Positions 30,912-37,954 of a DNA stretch of 50,685 bases are shown here, one piece after another. The stretch is taken from positions 1 to 50,685 of the forward strand of contig NZ_CALWJK010000010.1 in the NCBI RefSeq assembly GCF_944380975.1. The letters are read 5' to 3'. This stretch comes from an uncultured Agathobaculum sp. (lineage in GTDB: Bacteria; Bacillota; Clostridia; Oscillospirales; Butyricicoccaceae). Numbering within the stretch: position 1 is the stretch's first letter; each line of letters starts with the position of its first letter. The translations under genes and the position numbers were made by a program. A model generated the notes under the pieces. That model had not been told where the DNA came from. It saw only the letters and a list, made by a program, of their open reading frames with translations, and searched no databases.

Positions 30912-32113
30912 AGCTGCGCAGTTTATTAAAAGGAGCCATGCTGGTGGCAGTCTCGGCGCTTCTCATCGTTGCCGTGACGCTATTGGGGCTGGTTGCCTTT
31001 ATTTACTACAACTCAAACGGCGGCCGAGATTGGAATACACCCATGGAAAAGCTCTCCAGCACCTTGCTCTGGGATGGAACGGCCTATTCTTTTACAGGAG
31101 ATGAGCTGCTGGAAAAAGATCAATGGGCCATTTTGCTGGATCAGGAGGGACAGGTGGTGTGGTCCCTGCGCAAGCCAGACGATGTGCCGGAGCGGTATAC
31201 TGTCTCGAAAGTTGCTTCTTTTACCCGGTGGTATCTGAGCGATTACCCGGTTCAGTGTCGGGTGCGGGAAGATGGGGTGTTGGTCGTGGGTTCGCCCAAA
31301 GGAAGCGTGTGGAAGCACGATATCGCTATGGATACGCAAGCTCTGTTGCAAACACCCATCTGGTTTCTAGGCTTTTTTCTGCTAGCGCTCGGCAGTGTGC
31401 TGGGGCTTGCTTGGGTAGTGCTGCGCCGCTGGTTTCGGCAGGAACAGCAAGTGCGGGATGCAGCTCGATCGGATTGGATCAACGGGGTTTCTCACGATAT
31501 ACGTACCCCTCTTTCGGTGGTCATGGGGTATGCAGCCCAATTGGAAGAAGCGCCGGACTTGGCGCAGGAACACAAGAGGCAGGCCTCCGCCATTCGTGCC
31601 CAGAGCCAGATGATCCGGGATTTGGTGAACGACTTGAATCTGACAATGCGCCTGGACTGTGAGATGCAGGCACTGCGGAAAGAACCTCTCCAGCCCGTGG
31701 CCTTTTTGCGGCAAACGGCAGCGGATTTCCTTAATGGCGGCATGGGTTCTGGCTTTGACTTTGAGATCGATCTTCCGGACACACCTCTGCCTGAGATTAA
31801 AGCTGATCCATTTCTATTGCGACGGGCGGTGAACAATCTGCTCATTAACTGTGTGCGGCACAACACACCGGACTGTTCCATTTGTCTAGGGGGCAGGGAA
31901 GAGGGAAAAGAGCTCATCCTATGGGTAGAGGGTGGAACCATGGCGGGAACAGTACAGATGGACTCCTCCCAGCCGTCTGAGCCTGACGGTGGGGCAGCTC
32001 ACGGCACAGGGCTTCGGCTGGTGGCTCAAATCGCTGCTGCCCACGGCGGCAAAGCGGAGTTTCACAACGGCACGCCCTATCGGTGTGAGCTACGGTTGCC
32101 GGTAAAAGAATAA
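30908..32113 (+). CDS. Sensor histidine kinase (SpaK-like)
   Basis: A 401-residue kinase with a two-helix sensor: membrane helices at about residues 9-33 and 151-173 flank an outside loop of about 115 residues. A short linker leads to the HisKA helix with H196 (NGVSHDIRTPLSVVMGYA) and an HATPase domain with N-box NNLLINCVRHN and G2 box GTGLRLVAQIAAAHGG. The G2 box has R where most kinases have G (GTGLGL), but the family tolerates this. The ligand is probably a peptide or cell-wall stress signal, by analogy with lantibiotic-responsive systems. A terminator follows. Confidence 0.9.
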   Translation: MKLRSLLKGAMLVAVSALLIVAVTLLGLVAFIYYNSNGGRDWNTPMEKLSSTLLWDGTAYSFTGDELLEKDQWAILLDQEGQVVWSLRKPDDVPERYTVSKVASFTRWYLSDYPVQCRVREDGVLVVGSPKGSVWKHDIAMDTQALLQTPIWFLGFFLLALGSVLGLAWVVLRRWFRQEQQVRDAARSDWINGVSHDIRTPLSVVMGYAAQLEEAPDLAQEHKRQASAIRAQSQMIRDLVNDLNLTMRLDCEMQALRKEPLQPVAFLRQTAADFLNGGMGSGFDFEIDLPDTPLPEIKADPFLLRRAVNNLLINCVRHNTPDCSICLGGREEGKELILWVEGGTMAGTVQMDSSQPSEPDGGAAHGTGLRLVAQIAAAHGGKAEFHNGTPYRCELRLPVKE

Positions 32114-32134
32114 AACCAAAGTTGCGGAATACGA

Positions 32135-32190
32135 AAAAGCACATCGGCAGAATGTCAGAACGCCATCTGATGGATGTGCTTTTCTTTTTT
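32135..32190 (+). terminator. Terminator after the second histidine kinase
   Basis: An 11-bp outer stem (AAAAGCACATC, 32135-32145, with 32173-32183), with a TCAGA/TCTGA inner hairpin (32155-32170), followed by CTTTTTTT. The next gene on the minus strand ends at its edge. Confidence 0.8.
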
Positions 32191-32790
32191 TTATTTCTCA
32201 GGGCTGCTGTCCTTGGACCGCACGCAGGATTCGATGATGTCGGCAATCATCTCCACCTCATCCGCGCAGTCCTGCCGTAGCCACTCTTTGACAATGGCGA
32301 TGATACCCTCCACATAGTAGGCAATGTAATAGGGGCGGTGAGCGGCTGGGATATCAAACCGCTCCAGTATGGGGCCAAGGATATGCTGCTTTAACTCTCC
32401 ATATCGTGCATGGGTCTGCATACTGCTTGGATTTCGGAATGCCGCCCGGTAGACCTTTTTGTTGTCACGGATGAAGCAAAGATAGGGGAGAAGATATTCC
32501 TGGGTGACCAACACCAGATCTTCCCGCTTTCGGCTGCCCACATTCCCCAGAATTTCATCTTCCTCTTGGGGGAAATAGGAAAGAAATCTCTGGTTGATCA
32601 TCTCCAAGGTCTCACTTACCAGATCCGCAATTGTCTCATAGTGCAGGTAGAAGGTGGAACGGTTCACTCCAGCTTGCTGACAGATCTCTTTCACTGTGAT
32701 ATATTCCAAATCCTTTTTCTCCAGCAGTGCGATGAGCGCTTCGTCCATTCGCAGGGCGGTATTGAAGTATTTGCTTTCGGATTTGTTCAT
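32191..32790 (-). CDS. TetR/AcrR-family transcriptional regulator
   Basis: A 199-residue regulator. The helix-turn-helix occupies about residues 10-58 (RMDEALIALLEKKDLEYITV, then EICQQAGVNRSTFYLHYETI). The C-terminal domain (about 75-195) is of the TetR_C type found in clostridial DhaS-like proteins. The start at 32790 follows AGGAGGG. It lies 19 bases downstream of a small membrane protein gene on the same strand and is probably translated from the same transcript; it may control that pair through the TATGATC sites upstream. Confidence 0.9.
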   Translation of the reverse strand: MNKSESKYFNTALRMDEALIALLEKKDLEYITVKEICQQAGVNRSTFYLHYETIADLVSETLEMINQRFLSYFPQEEDEILGNVGSRKREDLVLVTQEYLLPYLCFIRDNKKVYRAAFRNPSSMQTHARYGELKQHILGPILERFDIPAAHRPYYIAYYVEGIIAIVKEWLRQDCADEVEMIADIIESCVRSKDSSPEK

Positions 32791-32809
32791 CTGCCGCCCT
32801 CCTCTCTGC

Positions 32810-33169
32810 TTATTCTGCCGATTCACTGATTTCCCGAGCCAGCTGCATGATCTCAAAAGCATGCTTTTCCTTTCCGGATCGCAGGAGCTTTTTGTAGATG
32901 GGGTAGTTCAGGCCAACCCCGACGATGCCCAGAATGCCCAGAAGAATCCCGGCGCTCGTCATCAGGATGCCGCCCCCTCCGATCACCTGCATGGAAAGGC
33001 ACATCCCCAGACCGAGGAACAGCGTCATTAGAACGCCAAAGCTATACGCAAAGATATTGGCTGGCCCCTTGGCTTTTCGGTCCAGCTTTTTCAGGGCGAC
33101 GACCTTGGAGGTATCCTTGGGAGCGTACTCATTGGCGATGGCTTCTGCAAAAATTTTATCTGTGTTCAT
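32810..33169 (-). CDS. Small two-helix membrane protein
   Basis: A 119-residue protein with a polar N-terminus of about 37 residues (MNTDKIFAEAIANEYAPKDT...), two adjacent membrane helices (about 39-61 and 66-88) joined by a GGGG turn, and a basic/polar tail. This pattern is common in Lachnospiraceae and relatives, where homologues are sometimes labelled dihydropteridine reductase without visible reason; I see no cofactor motif. It starts behind AAAGGAG. It forms a two-gene operon with the TetR gene. Function unknown. Confidence 0.75.
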   Translation of the reverse strand: MNTDKIFAEAIANEYAPKDTSKVVALKKLDRKAKGPANIFAYSFGVLMTLFLGLGMCLSMQVIGGGGILMTSAGILLGILGIVGVGLNYPIYKKLLRSGKEKHAFEIMQLAREISESAE

Positions 33170-33478
33170 GGCAATAGCTCCTTTTATGATCGGTTCTTTG
33201 ATTCTCTGCAGCTGCTGATATGATCATAGAGGAGGAAAGGTCAAAAGAGAACAACACGGTTTGCGCTTCGTGCTGATTTCAAACAATTTGTCTTTTCGGA
33301 ACCAACCGCACCTGACTTTTTTTGCAGTGCAGTAGGGGTGAGTCCATGAAACCGGGCAATACCCTTCTAAAATCAGCATACCGAAAATCAGCGGCGCCTA
33401 TCTGATTTTCCGTGTTCAGGTTTGTTCGGTGATGCTTATATAGCACAGTCATTGTAATTGCTTTTTTTGGAAAACACT
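33170..33478. other. 309-base intergenic stretch with small repeats
   Basis: No gene is supported here. TATGATC occurs at 33185-33191 and again at 33219-33225 inside the 10-bp palindrome TATGATCATA (33219-33228), possibly an operator for the TetR pair. Further right, AAAATCAGC is repeated at 33369-33377 and 33384-33392, and GAAAATCAG (33383-33391) is inverted as CTGATTTTC (33402-33410) around a GGCGCC core. Confidence 0.5.
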
Positions 33479-33988
33479 TTATGCTTTTTTTCGCGTCATA
33501 AAAATGCCGACAAGAGCCGCAATCAGGATAATAGGCGCTAACCTGACGAACAACCACTCAAATGCGTGAAAAATCACTCCCGCAACGGCAAGTTCTGGGT
33601 CACCATAATCCCAACCCAAATAAGGACTATTAACTACGATTAAGAACGCAGAAACGGCTGCTATGATCACACATGCTAAGATGAACAGCCAATGCAGGAT
33701 TTTTCTTCTTAGTGTCTTTCGCTGTGCTAGCTGTAGATTGATGATCTCCAATTTTTCAGAGATCGCTTTTATGGCATCAGCTTCCTCCTCCACAACAGTC
33801 TCTCCAAGTAAAGTGCTCACGGGTGTCTCAAGCGCTTCCGATAGGGAGATCAACAGATCGGAATCCGGGACGGACAAGCCTTGCTCCCATTTAGAAATCG
33901 TTTGCCGCACCACATTCAGCTTCACAGCAAGTTCTTGCTGGGAGAGCCCCTTTGATTTTCTGATTGCCTTTATGTTTTCGCTTAACAT
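33479..33988 (-). CDS. XRE-family regulator with C-terminal membrane anchor
   Basis: A 169-residue protein: an XRE helix-turn-helix at about residues 4-60 (IKAIRKSKGLSQQELAVKLN, RQTISKWEQGLSVPDSDLL), a short linker, and two membrane helices (about 95-115 and 146-164). Such membrane-tethered XRE proteins are frequent in Firmicutes and may link an envelope signal to transcription. The ATG at 33988 has no strong Shine-Dalgarno sequence. A GTTGCT-GCA-AGCAAC inverted repeat lies upstream (34033-34047) and is a candidate autoregulatory site. Confidence 0.88.
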   Translation of the reverse strand: MLSENIKAIRKSKGLSQQELAVKLNVVRQTISKWEQGLSVPDSDLLISLSEALETPVSTLLGETVVEEEADAIKAISEKLEIINLQLAQRKTLRRKILHWLFILACVIIAAVSAFLIVVNSPYLGWDYGDPELAVAGVIFHAFEWLFVRLAPIILIAALVGIFMTRKKA

Positions 33989-34032
33989 GATGGATCACTC
34001 AGGTGTTACCGCAATTGTAAGGGATATGGCCC

Positions 34033-34047
34033 GTTGCTGCAAGCAAC
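34033..34047. promoter_or_regulatory. Inverted repeat upstream of the XRE regulator
   Basis: GTTGCT (34033-34038) and AGCAAC (34042-34047) form a perfect dyad around GCA, 45 bases before the XRE start. A possible -10 (TATATG on the minus strand) lies beside it. Operator role is inferred. Confidence 0.4.
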
Positions 34048-34136
34048 ATATACTAACATTGCTTATTTCAGCAATTCCTTTCACAGATCATCCAGATACC
34101 GATCCTGCAGGTGATACCCAGCCTGTCGGATCTGCT

Positions 34137-34232
34137 CTAGCAAAGGCAGATGGTGATCTGCTGGTATGAACTGTTGGAGTCGTTTCCGCCGCATCCGGTG
34201 AGCAGCAGTACAAAAACCCAAAGTGTGGGTAC
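34137..34232 (-). pseudogene. Remnant of a lipoprotein gene
   Basis: The minus-strand frame reads VPTLWVFVLLLTGCGGNDSN followed by SSYQQIT and a stop within about ten more bases of sense. LLLTGCGG is a textbook lipobox at the end of a hydrophobic signal peptide, but there is no start codon in frame and the mature part is missing. A signal peptide and lipobox left without a body points to a decayed lipoprotein gene. It lies directly downstream of the broken SGNH hydrolase. Confidence 0.45.
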
Positions 34233-34240
34233 GATTTATT

Positions 34241-34767
34241 TTATTTGAGTACCTCCAAAAGTTTTGCTGCAAAGGTTCTGTGTCCCTGCGCCGTGAAATG
34301 CACTCCGTCATAGGCAAGGGGAATATCCCAGTCCCCGACGTCGGCAAAGCGGATACCAAGTCGTTGGGCAAGGGCATCACAGTACTCAGCAAAGGTGCGG
34401 GAATCATCCATGAGCTGCTGGCTGGATACCCATTCGCCCAGCGCCATGGGCGGAGGCGCGATCAGCAGAATTTGATCGGGCTTCAGCGATAGGCCGGAGA
34501 GAAAGCCCTCCAATTTGCCGGCAGCATCTTCCGGGCTGCAGCCTTGGAGTAGATCATTGGTGCCCAACATGAGAATCAGCAAGCCAGTGTTTTTTTTGGG
34601 GGGAAAAACGGGTGTCAGTCTGGGTTCTGCCCCATATTACAGACCTTCCAGCCGGTTTCGGCGGTCAGAATATCTACTCACCGACTGTCTGCGTCATAAC
34701 GATCGCCTAACAAAGAGCGAGGATCGTATCCGTAGGTGTTAGAATCACCAAAGCAGATAACTTTCAT
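34241..34767 (-). pseudogene. SGNH/GDSL-family hydrolase, disrupted
   Basis: The first 29 codons (start ATG at 34767, with GGAGGG upstream) give MKVICFGDSNTYGYDPRSLL, the block I motif of SGNH lipases/esterases with the nucleophile serine in GDSN. A TGA then replaces what should be a Trp codon (near 34677-34679); the frame continues with VDILTAETGWKVCNMGQN, stops again, and after a change of frame and a missing stretch resumes at about 34582 with LMLGTNDLLQG (block III) and DGVHFTAQGH (block V with Asp/His). All catalytic blocks survive in pieces, so loss of function is recent. Confidence 0.82.
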
Positions 34768-34809
34768 TTCACTATCCCTCCAGTAGCCTGATTTAAGTGC
34801 TAAATGTAG

Positions 34810-34835
34810 AAAAACCGCCTGAATAGGCGGTTTTT
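34810..34835 (-). terminator. Terminator of tRNA-Pro
   Basis: A perfect 11-bp stem (AAAAACCGCCT, 34810-34820, with 34825-34835) around GAAT. On the minus strand it ends in TTTTT. Confidence 0.92.
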
Positions 34836-34845
34836 CTAAGAAAGG

Positions 34846-34921
34846 TGGTCCGAGTGACAGGATTCGAACCTGCGGCATCCTGCTCCCAAAGCAGGCGCGC
34901 TACCAACTGCGCTACACCCGG
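34846..34921 (-). tRNA. tRNA-Pro (TGG)
   Basis: A 76-base cloverleaf on the minus strand with acceptor CCGGGTG/CACTCGG (one G-U), anticodon stem CCTGC/GCAGG, anticodon TGG (complement of 34886-34888), T-arm GGTTCGAATCC and encoded CCA. Confidence 0.97.
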
Positions 34922-34969
34922 TTATAGATTTATAGCGAAAGCATTTTGATTAATCGTGCTATCTTAATA

Positions 34970-34999
34970 ACTATACCAAACAATGTGCAATAATGTCAA
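34970..34999 (-). promoter_or_regulatory. Promoter of tRNA-Pro
   Basis: On the minus strand, TTGACA (complement of 34994-34999), an 18-base spacer and TATAGT (complement of 34970-34975). Confidence 0.8.
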
Positions 35000-35024
35000 T
35001 ATAAAATATGCAAAATATTAGACT

Positions 35025-35093
35025 TGTGTCACAAAATGAGATATACGCAAAATTTGTCATAGATGTTATGCATATTCTCAGTATTGTGACACA
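35025..35093. repeat. Spaced inverted repeat with TTGTGnCACAA cores
   Basis: TGTGTCACAA (35025-35034) and TTGTGACACA (35084-35093) are perfect inverted copies 49 bases apart; TGAGA (35037-35041) and TCTCA (35076-35080) extend the pairing inwards. Each arm is itself close to the palindrome TTGTGnCACAA. It lies between the end of the nicotinamidase-like gene and the tRNA-Pro promoter. Confidence 0.6.
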
Positions 35094-35105
35094 TAGCCAT
35101 AAAAA

Positions 35106-35666
35106 TTATCGGTTGATGACATTCATTTGAAGTCCCTGCATGACATCCAATGCTTTATTGTGAAGCACAGGATCAAAACTGCGGCACAATGCAGCGTCGA
35201 CCGTAATTTGTGCCTCCGGCCACTGAGCCTGCAAAAGAATAGCGTTGGAGATTACGCACATGTTAGTTACGACGCCCACTACCAATATTTCGCGAAGGTT
35301 GGTTAATTCCTGTCCCAAAGCGCAAAGGTCGGCAGGGGACATACCGAAGGTGTTTTTGCAAACGGTGTGGATCTGATGATTGGCACAGGTTTCACAGCAG
35401 ATTTCCTGTGTCTTGCCATATAACCGCCAGTCGGTTTCCTTTGGATTACAGTGCGGAATAGGCAAAGCACGACCTTCCCGTGTTTCCAAATAATATTCGT
35501 CATGCGTATCATAAGTGAACAATACATGATCTCCTTGGGCAAGGTAGGTCTGCACCAAATGCGCAATACCGTTATCAATGGCTGCTGCGCCTTCAAACCC
35601 TAAAGAACCGGTGACAAAATCATTTTGATAATCGATGACTGCCAGCAGTTTTGAAACCTGATGCAT
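35106..35666 (-). CDS. pncA: Cysteine hydrolase, probable nicotinamidase (isochorismatase family)
   Basis: A 186-residue isochorismatase-fold enzyme. The catalytic triad is D12 (VIDYQNDFV), K104 (VCKNTFG) and C137 (VVTNMCVISNA, preceded by the usual cis-peptide). A DxH...H metal set (D53, H55, H72 in YDTHDEYY...PIPHC) favours a nicotinamidase, which needs such a metal to hydrolyse nicotinamide to nicotinate in NAD salvage; related pyrazinamidase-like hydrolases cannot be excluded. No other NAD genes are near. The ATG at 35666 follows GGAGG. It is divergent from cwlD. Confidence 0.82.
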   Translation of the reverse strand: MHQVSKLLAVIDYQNDFVTGSLGFEGAAAIDNGIAHLVQTYLAQGDHVLFTYDTHDEYYLETREGRALPIPHCNPKETDWRLYGKTQEICCETCANHQIHTVCKNTFGMSPADLCALGQELTNLREILVVGVVTNMCVISNAILLQAQWPEAQITVDAALCRSFDPVLHNKALDVMQGLQMNVINR

Positions 35667-35693
35667 TTTTCATTCCTCCAATTTGATGCTACT

Positions 35694-35722
35694 ATCATAT
35701 CATAATTTTGTGGAAGCAACAA
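35694..35722 (-). promoter_or_regulatory. Promoter of the nicotinamidase-like gene
   Basis: On the minus strand, TTGTTG (complement of 35717-35722), a 17-base spacer and TATGAT (complement of 35694-35699). Confidence 0.6.
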
Positions 35723-35730
35723 CGAAATTA

Positions 35731-35759
35731 TTGCATGATGCGATATTGTCAATTATAAT
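35731..35759 (+). promoter_or_regulatory. Promoter of the cwlD-radA operon
   Basis: TTGCAT (35731-35736), a 17-base spacer and a perfect TATAAT (35754-35759), about 30 bases before the ribosome-binding site. Confidence 0.65.
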
Positions 35760-35802
35760 GGACAAAGAATACGCATACCTTGTCATGACGGAGGTGTGCG
35801 CA

Positions 35803-36507
35803 GTGAGACAACGATGGAAAAAATACATACTGGGCTGCGTGTTGCTGGTGATAGCTGTTCTTTTGGCATGGACGACAGGGGAACAAGTGGTTCAGGCTAT
35901 TGCGCAAAGCCATTCGGCGCGCACGTTGGTGATTGACGCCGGGCACGGCGGATTTGACGGCGGCGCGATTGGTTCCAACGGAACGACGGAGCAGGACATC
36001 AATTTAAGTATTTCCAAGCGTGTGCAGCTGCTGGCATCGTTCTTTGGTGTCCAAACCGTGATGACGCGAGAAGATACAAATGCGCTGGACTATGATCCGT
36101 CTCGTCCTGTGCGGGAGAACAAAATCTCCGATATAAAGGCACGCGAACAGATTGTTGCACAAACATCCAATCCGGTTTTTCTCAGCATCCATTTGAATAA
36201 GTTCAGCGATGCGCAGTACCACGGCGCGCAGGTTTTTTATTCGACCAATCACGCAGGTGGCTGTGCGTTGGCGGAGCTTCTACAGGATGCATTGATTACC
36301 GGCTGCGACCCGGATAATACAAGGCAAGCCAAACCGGCGGATCAGAGCATCTATTTGATGAAAGTGTTGGATTGTCCGGCGGTGATCGTGGAATGTGGAT
36401 TCTTATCCAATCCCGCAGAAGAGGAACTGCTTGGCAATCCGGAATATCATAAAAAGCTGGCCGCCAGTATCGTGACTGGATATCTTCGGTACGAAAGCGG
36501 CGTTTAA
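35803..36507 (+). CDS. cwlD: N-acetylmuramoyl-L-alanine amidase, CwlD type
   Basis: A 234-residue amidase_3 enzyme with an N-terminal signal anchor (about residues 7-25). The zinc-binding residues are the histidine of VIDAGHGGFDGGA (near 52), a glutamate in the following helix (TEQDINLSISKRV) and the histidine of FLSIHLNKF; the catalytic glutamate is in AVIVECGFLSN. CwlD removes peptide side chains from MurNAc during spore cortex formation so that muramic lactam can form; a general cell-wall amidase role is also possible. It starts with GTG at 35803 behind GACGGAGGTG (35788-35797); upstream in-frame ATG codons overlap the promoter. radA follows 10 bases later. Confidence 0.82.
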   Translation: MRQRWKKYILGCVLLVIAVLLAWTTGEQVVQAIAQSHSARTLVIDAGHGGFDGGAIGSNGTTEQDINLSISKRVQLLASFFGVQTVMTREDTNALDYDPSRPVRENKISDIKAREQIVAQTSNPVFLSIHLNKFSDAQYHGAQVFYSTNHAGGCALAELLQDALITGCDPDNTRQAKPADQSIYLMKVLDCPAVIVECGFLSNPAEEELLGNPEYHKKLAASIVTGYLRYESGV

Positions 36508-36517
36508 CGGAGGAATT

Positions 36518-37873
36518 ATGAAACAAAAAACCGTATATCTTTGCAGTGATTGCGGCTATGAAAGTCCCAAATGGTTTGGCAAATGCCCTTCCTGCGGGGC
36601 ATGGAACACCATGAGCGAATTTAAGGTCAAGCCGGAGTCGGCTGCACGCGGCACGAATACATTTCAGCGCGGAGCATCACGTCCCACGCTGCTCAAGGAT
36701 ATTGACAGCGGTGACGAAAGCCGGTTTCACTCCGGTATCGGAGAACTGGATCGAGTGTTGGGCGGCGGTGCTGTACACGGCTCTTTTGTATTGGTGGGCG
36801 GTGAACCGGGTATCGGCAAATCCACGCTTTTGCTGCAAATGTGTCAGGAAATGTGCAAATCTGCGCGCGTCTTGTATGTGTCCGGAGAAGAATCGCTTCG
36901 GCAGATCAAGCTGCGTGCCGCACGGCTGCATATTTCCTCTCCTGATCTGTATATCCTTTCGGAAACCGATATGGAGCAGATCATTGCGGAAACCGAGCAA
37001 ATGGCACCTGATATTCTGATTGTGGATTCCATTCAAACGGTGTATAAACGGGATTTGACGGCGGCGCCGGGAGGCACGACGCAAATCAAAGAATGCGCCA
37101 TGAGCCTGATGCAGTATGCCAAAAACAAGAATGTGACTATTTTTATCGTGGGTCATGTCAACAAGGAAGGTACTCTTGCGGGCCCAAAGATTTTGGAGCA
37201 CATGGTGGACTGCGTGCTCTATTTTGAAGGGGAGACAACAGGGCCATTCCGTTGCCTGCGCGCCGCGAAAAACCGCTATGGTTCTACAAACGAAATCGGC
37301 GTGTTTGAAATGAGCGATCACGGCCTGCTGGAGGTGCAGAATCCTTCCGCTGCCATGTTGGCCGGACACCCGCAGGGCGCATCCGGCAACTGCATTGCCT
37401 GCGTGATGGAGGGCAGCCGCCCGCTTCTGGCGGAAGTGCAGGCGCTGGCAGCGAAAACGCAATTTGGTGTGCCGCGGCGCACGGCGGCGGGTGTGGACTA
37501 TAACCGCATGGTGCTGCTGTTGGCGATTCTCGAAAAGCGATGCGGGTTGTTTCTTTCATCCTCAGATGTGTATGTCAATGTGGTAGGCGGCATGCGGCTG
37601 GACGAACCGGCGGTAGACCTGCCGATGGTCTTGTCGATTGCATCCAGCTTTCGGGATAAGCCGCTGCCGGAAGGCGTGATGAGCTTTGGCGAAATCGGTT
37701 TGACTGGAGAATTGCGCGCGGTCTCCAATGCCGCGCAGCGCATCAACGAAGCGTATCGGTTGGGCTTCCACACTTGCGTTATGCCGATGCAGGAAATTGA
37801 TGAGGAACTGACGAAAAAAATGAATATTGTGCGTGCAAAGACAGTCGCAGACGCAATTCGAGCGGTGCTGTGA
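36518..37873 (+). CDS. radA: DNA repair protein RadA (Sms)
   Basis: A 451-residue RadA of normal length: an N-terminal C4 zinc finger (C9, C12, C23, C26), a RecA-like ATPase domain with Walker A GGEPGIGKSTLLLQ, the RadA-specific KNRYG motif (AAKNRYGSTNEIG) and a C-terminal Lon-protease-like domain (VNVVGGMRLDEPAVDLPMVL). The protein drives branch migration of recombination intermediates in DNA repair. The ATG at 36518 sits behind CGGAGG. It is co-transcribed with cwlD and ends before a terminator that also holds the ribosome-binding site of the next gene. Confidence 0.96.
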   Translation: MKQKTVYLCSDCGYESPKWFGKCPSCGAWNTMSEFKVKPESAARGTNTFQRGASRPTLLKDIDSGDESRFHSGIGELDRVLGGGAVHGSFVLVGGEPGIGKSTLLLQMCQEMCKSARVLYVSGEESLRQIKLRAARLHISSPDLYILSETDMEQIIAETEQMAPDILIVDSIQTVYKRDLTAAPGGTTQIKECAMSLMQYAKNKNVTIFIVGHVNKEGTLAGPKILEHMVDCVLYFEGETTGPFRCLRAAKNRYGSTNEIGVFEMSDHGLLEVQNPSAAMLAGHPQGASGNCIACVMEGSRPLLAEVQALAAKTQFGVPRRTAAGVDYNRMVLLLAILEKRCGLFLSSSDVYVNVVGGMRLDEPAVDLPMVLSIASSFRDKPLPEGVMSFGEIGLTGELRAVSNAAQRINEAYRLGFHTCVMPMQEIDEELTKKMNIVRAKTVADAIRAVL

Positions 37874-37896
37874 GCAAAACCAGTTTTTGCATGTGT

Positions 37897-37954
37897 AAAA
37901 CCGGCCGCTTCGCCGCAGACTAACGACAGTCTTGCGGCGGGAGGTCGGTTTTTT
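37897..37954 (+). terminator. Terminator of radA whose 3' arm carries the next gene's ribosome-binding site
   Basis: AAAACCGGCC (37897-37906) pairs with GGTCGGTTTT, and an inner stem GCCGCAGACT pairs with AGTCTtGCGGC with one bulge; TTTTTT follows. The GGGAGG at 37939-37944, the only Shine-Dalgarno sequence for the GTG at 37955, is inside this folded region. Confidence 0.8.

Noticed and set aside
33279-33557. A 92-codon minus-strand frame at the end of the XRE gene
   Set aside because: No ribosome-binding site, overlaps a solid gene in another frame and contains the AAAATCAG repeats.
34081-34407. An open frame ending in LLEQIRQAGYHLQDRYLDDL on the minus strand
   Set aside because: It overlaps the broken SGNH hydrolase in another frame. 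The C-terminal part looks protein-like, but I cannot name a family, and the surrounding DNA is decaying, so I do not call a gene.
34678-34767. UGA read as an amino acid in the SGNH gene
   Set aside because: A single in-frame TGA might suggest recoding, but the gene also has a second stop, a frame change and a deletion, which is simple decay. TGA is used as a stop elsewhere in the window.
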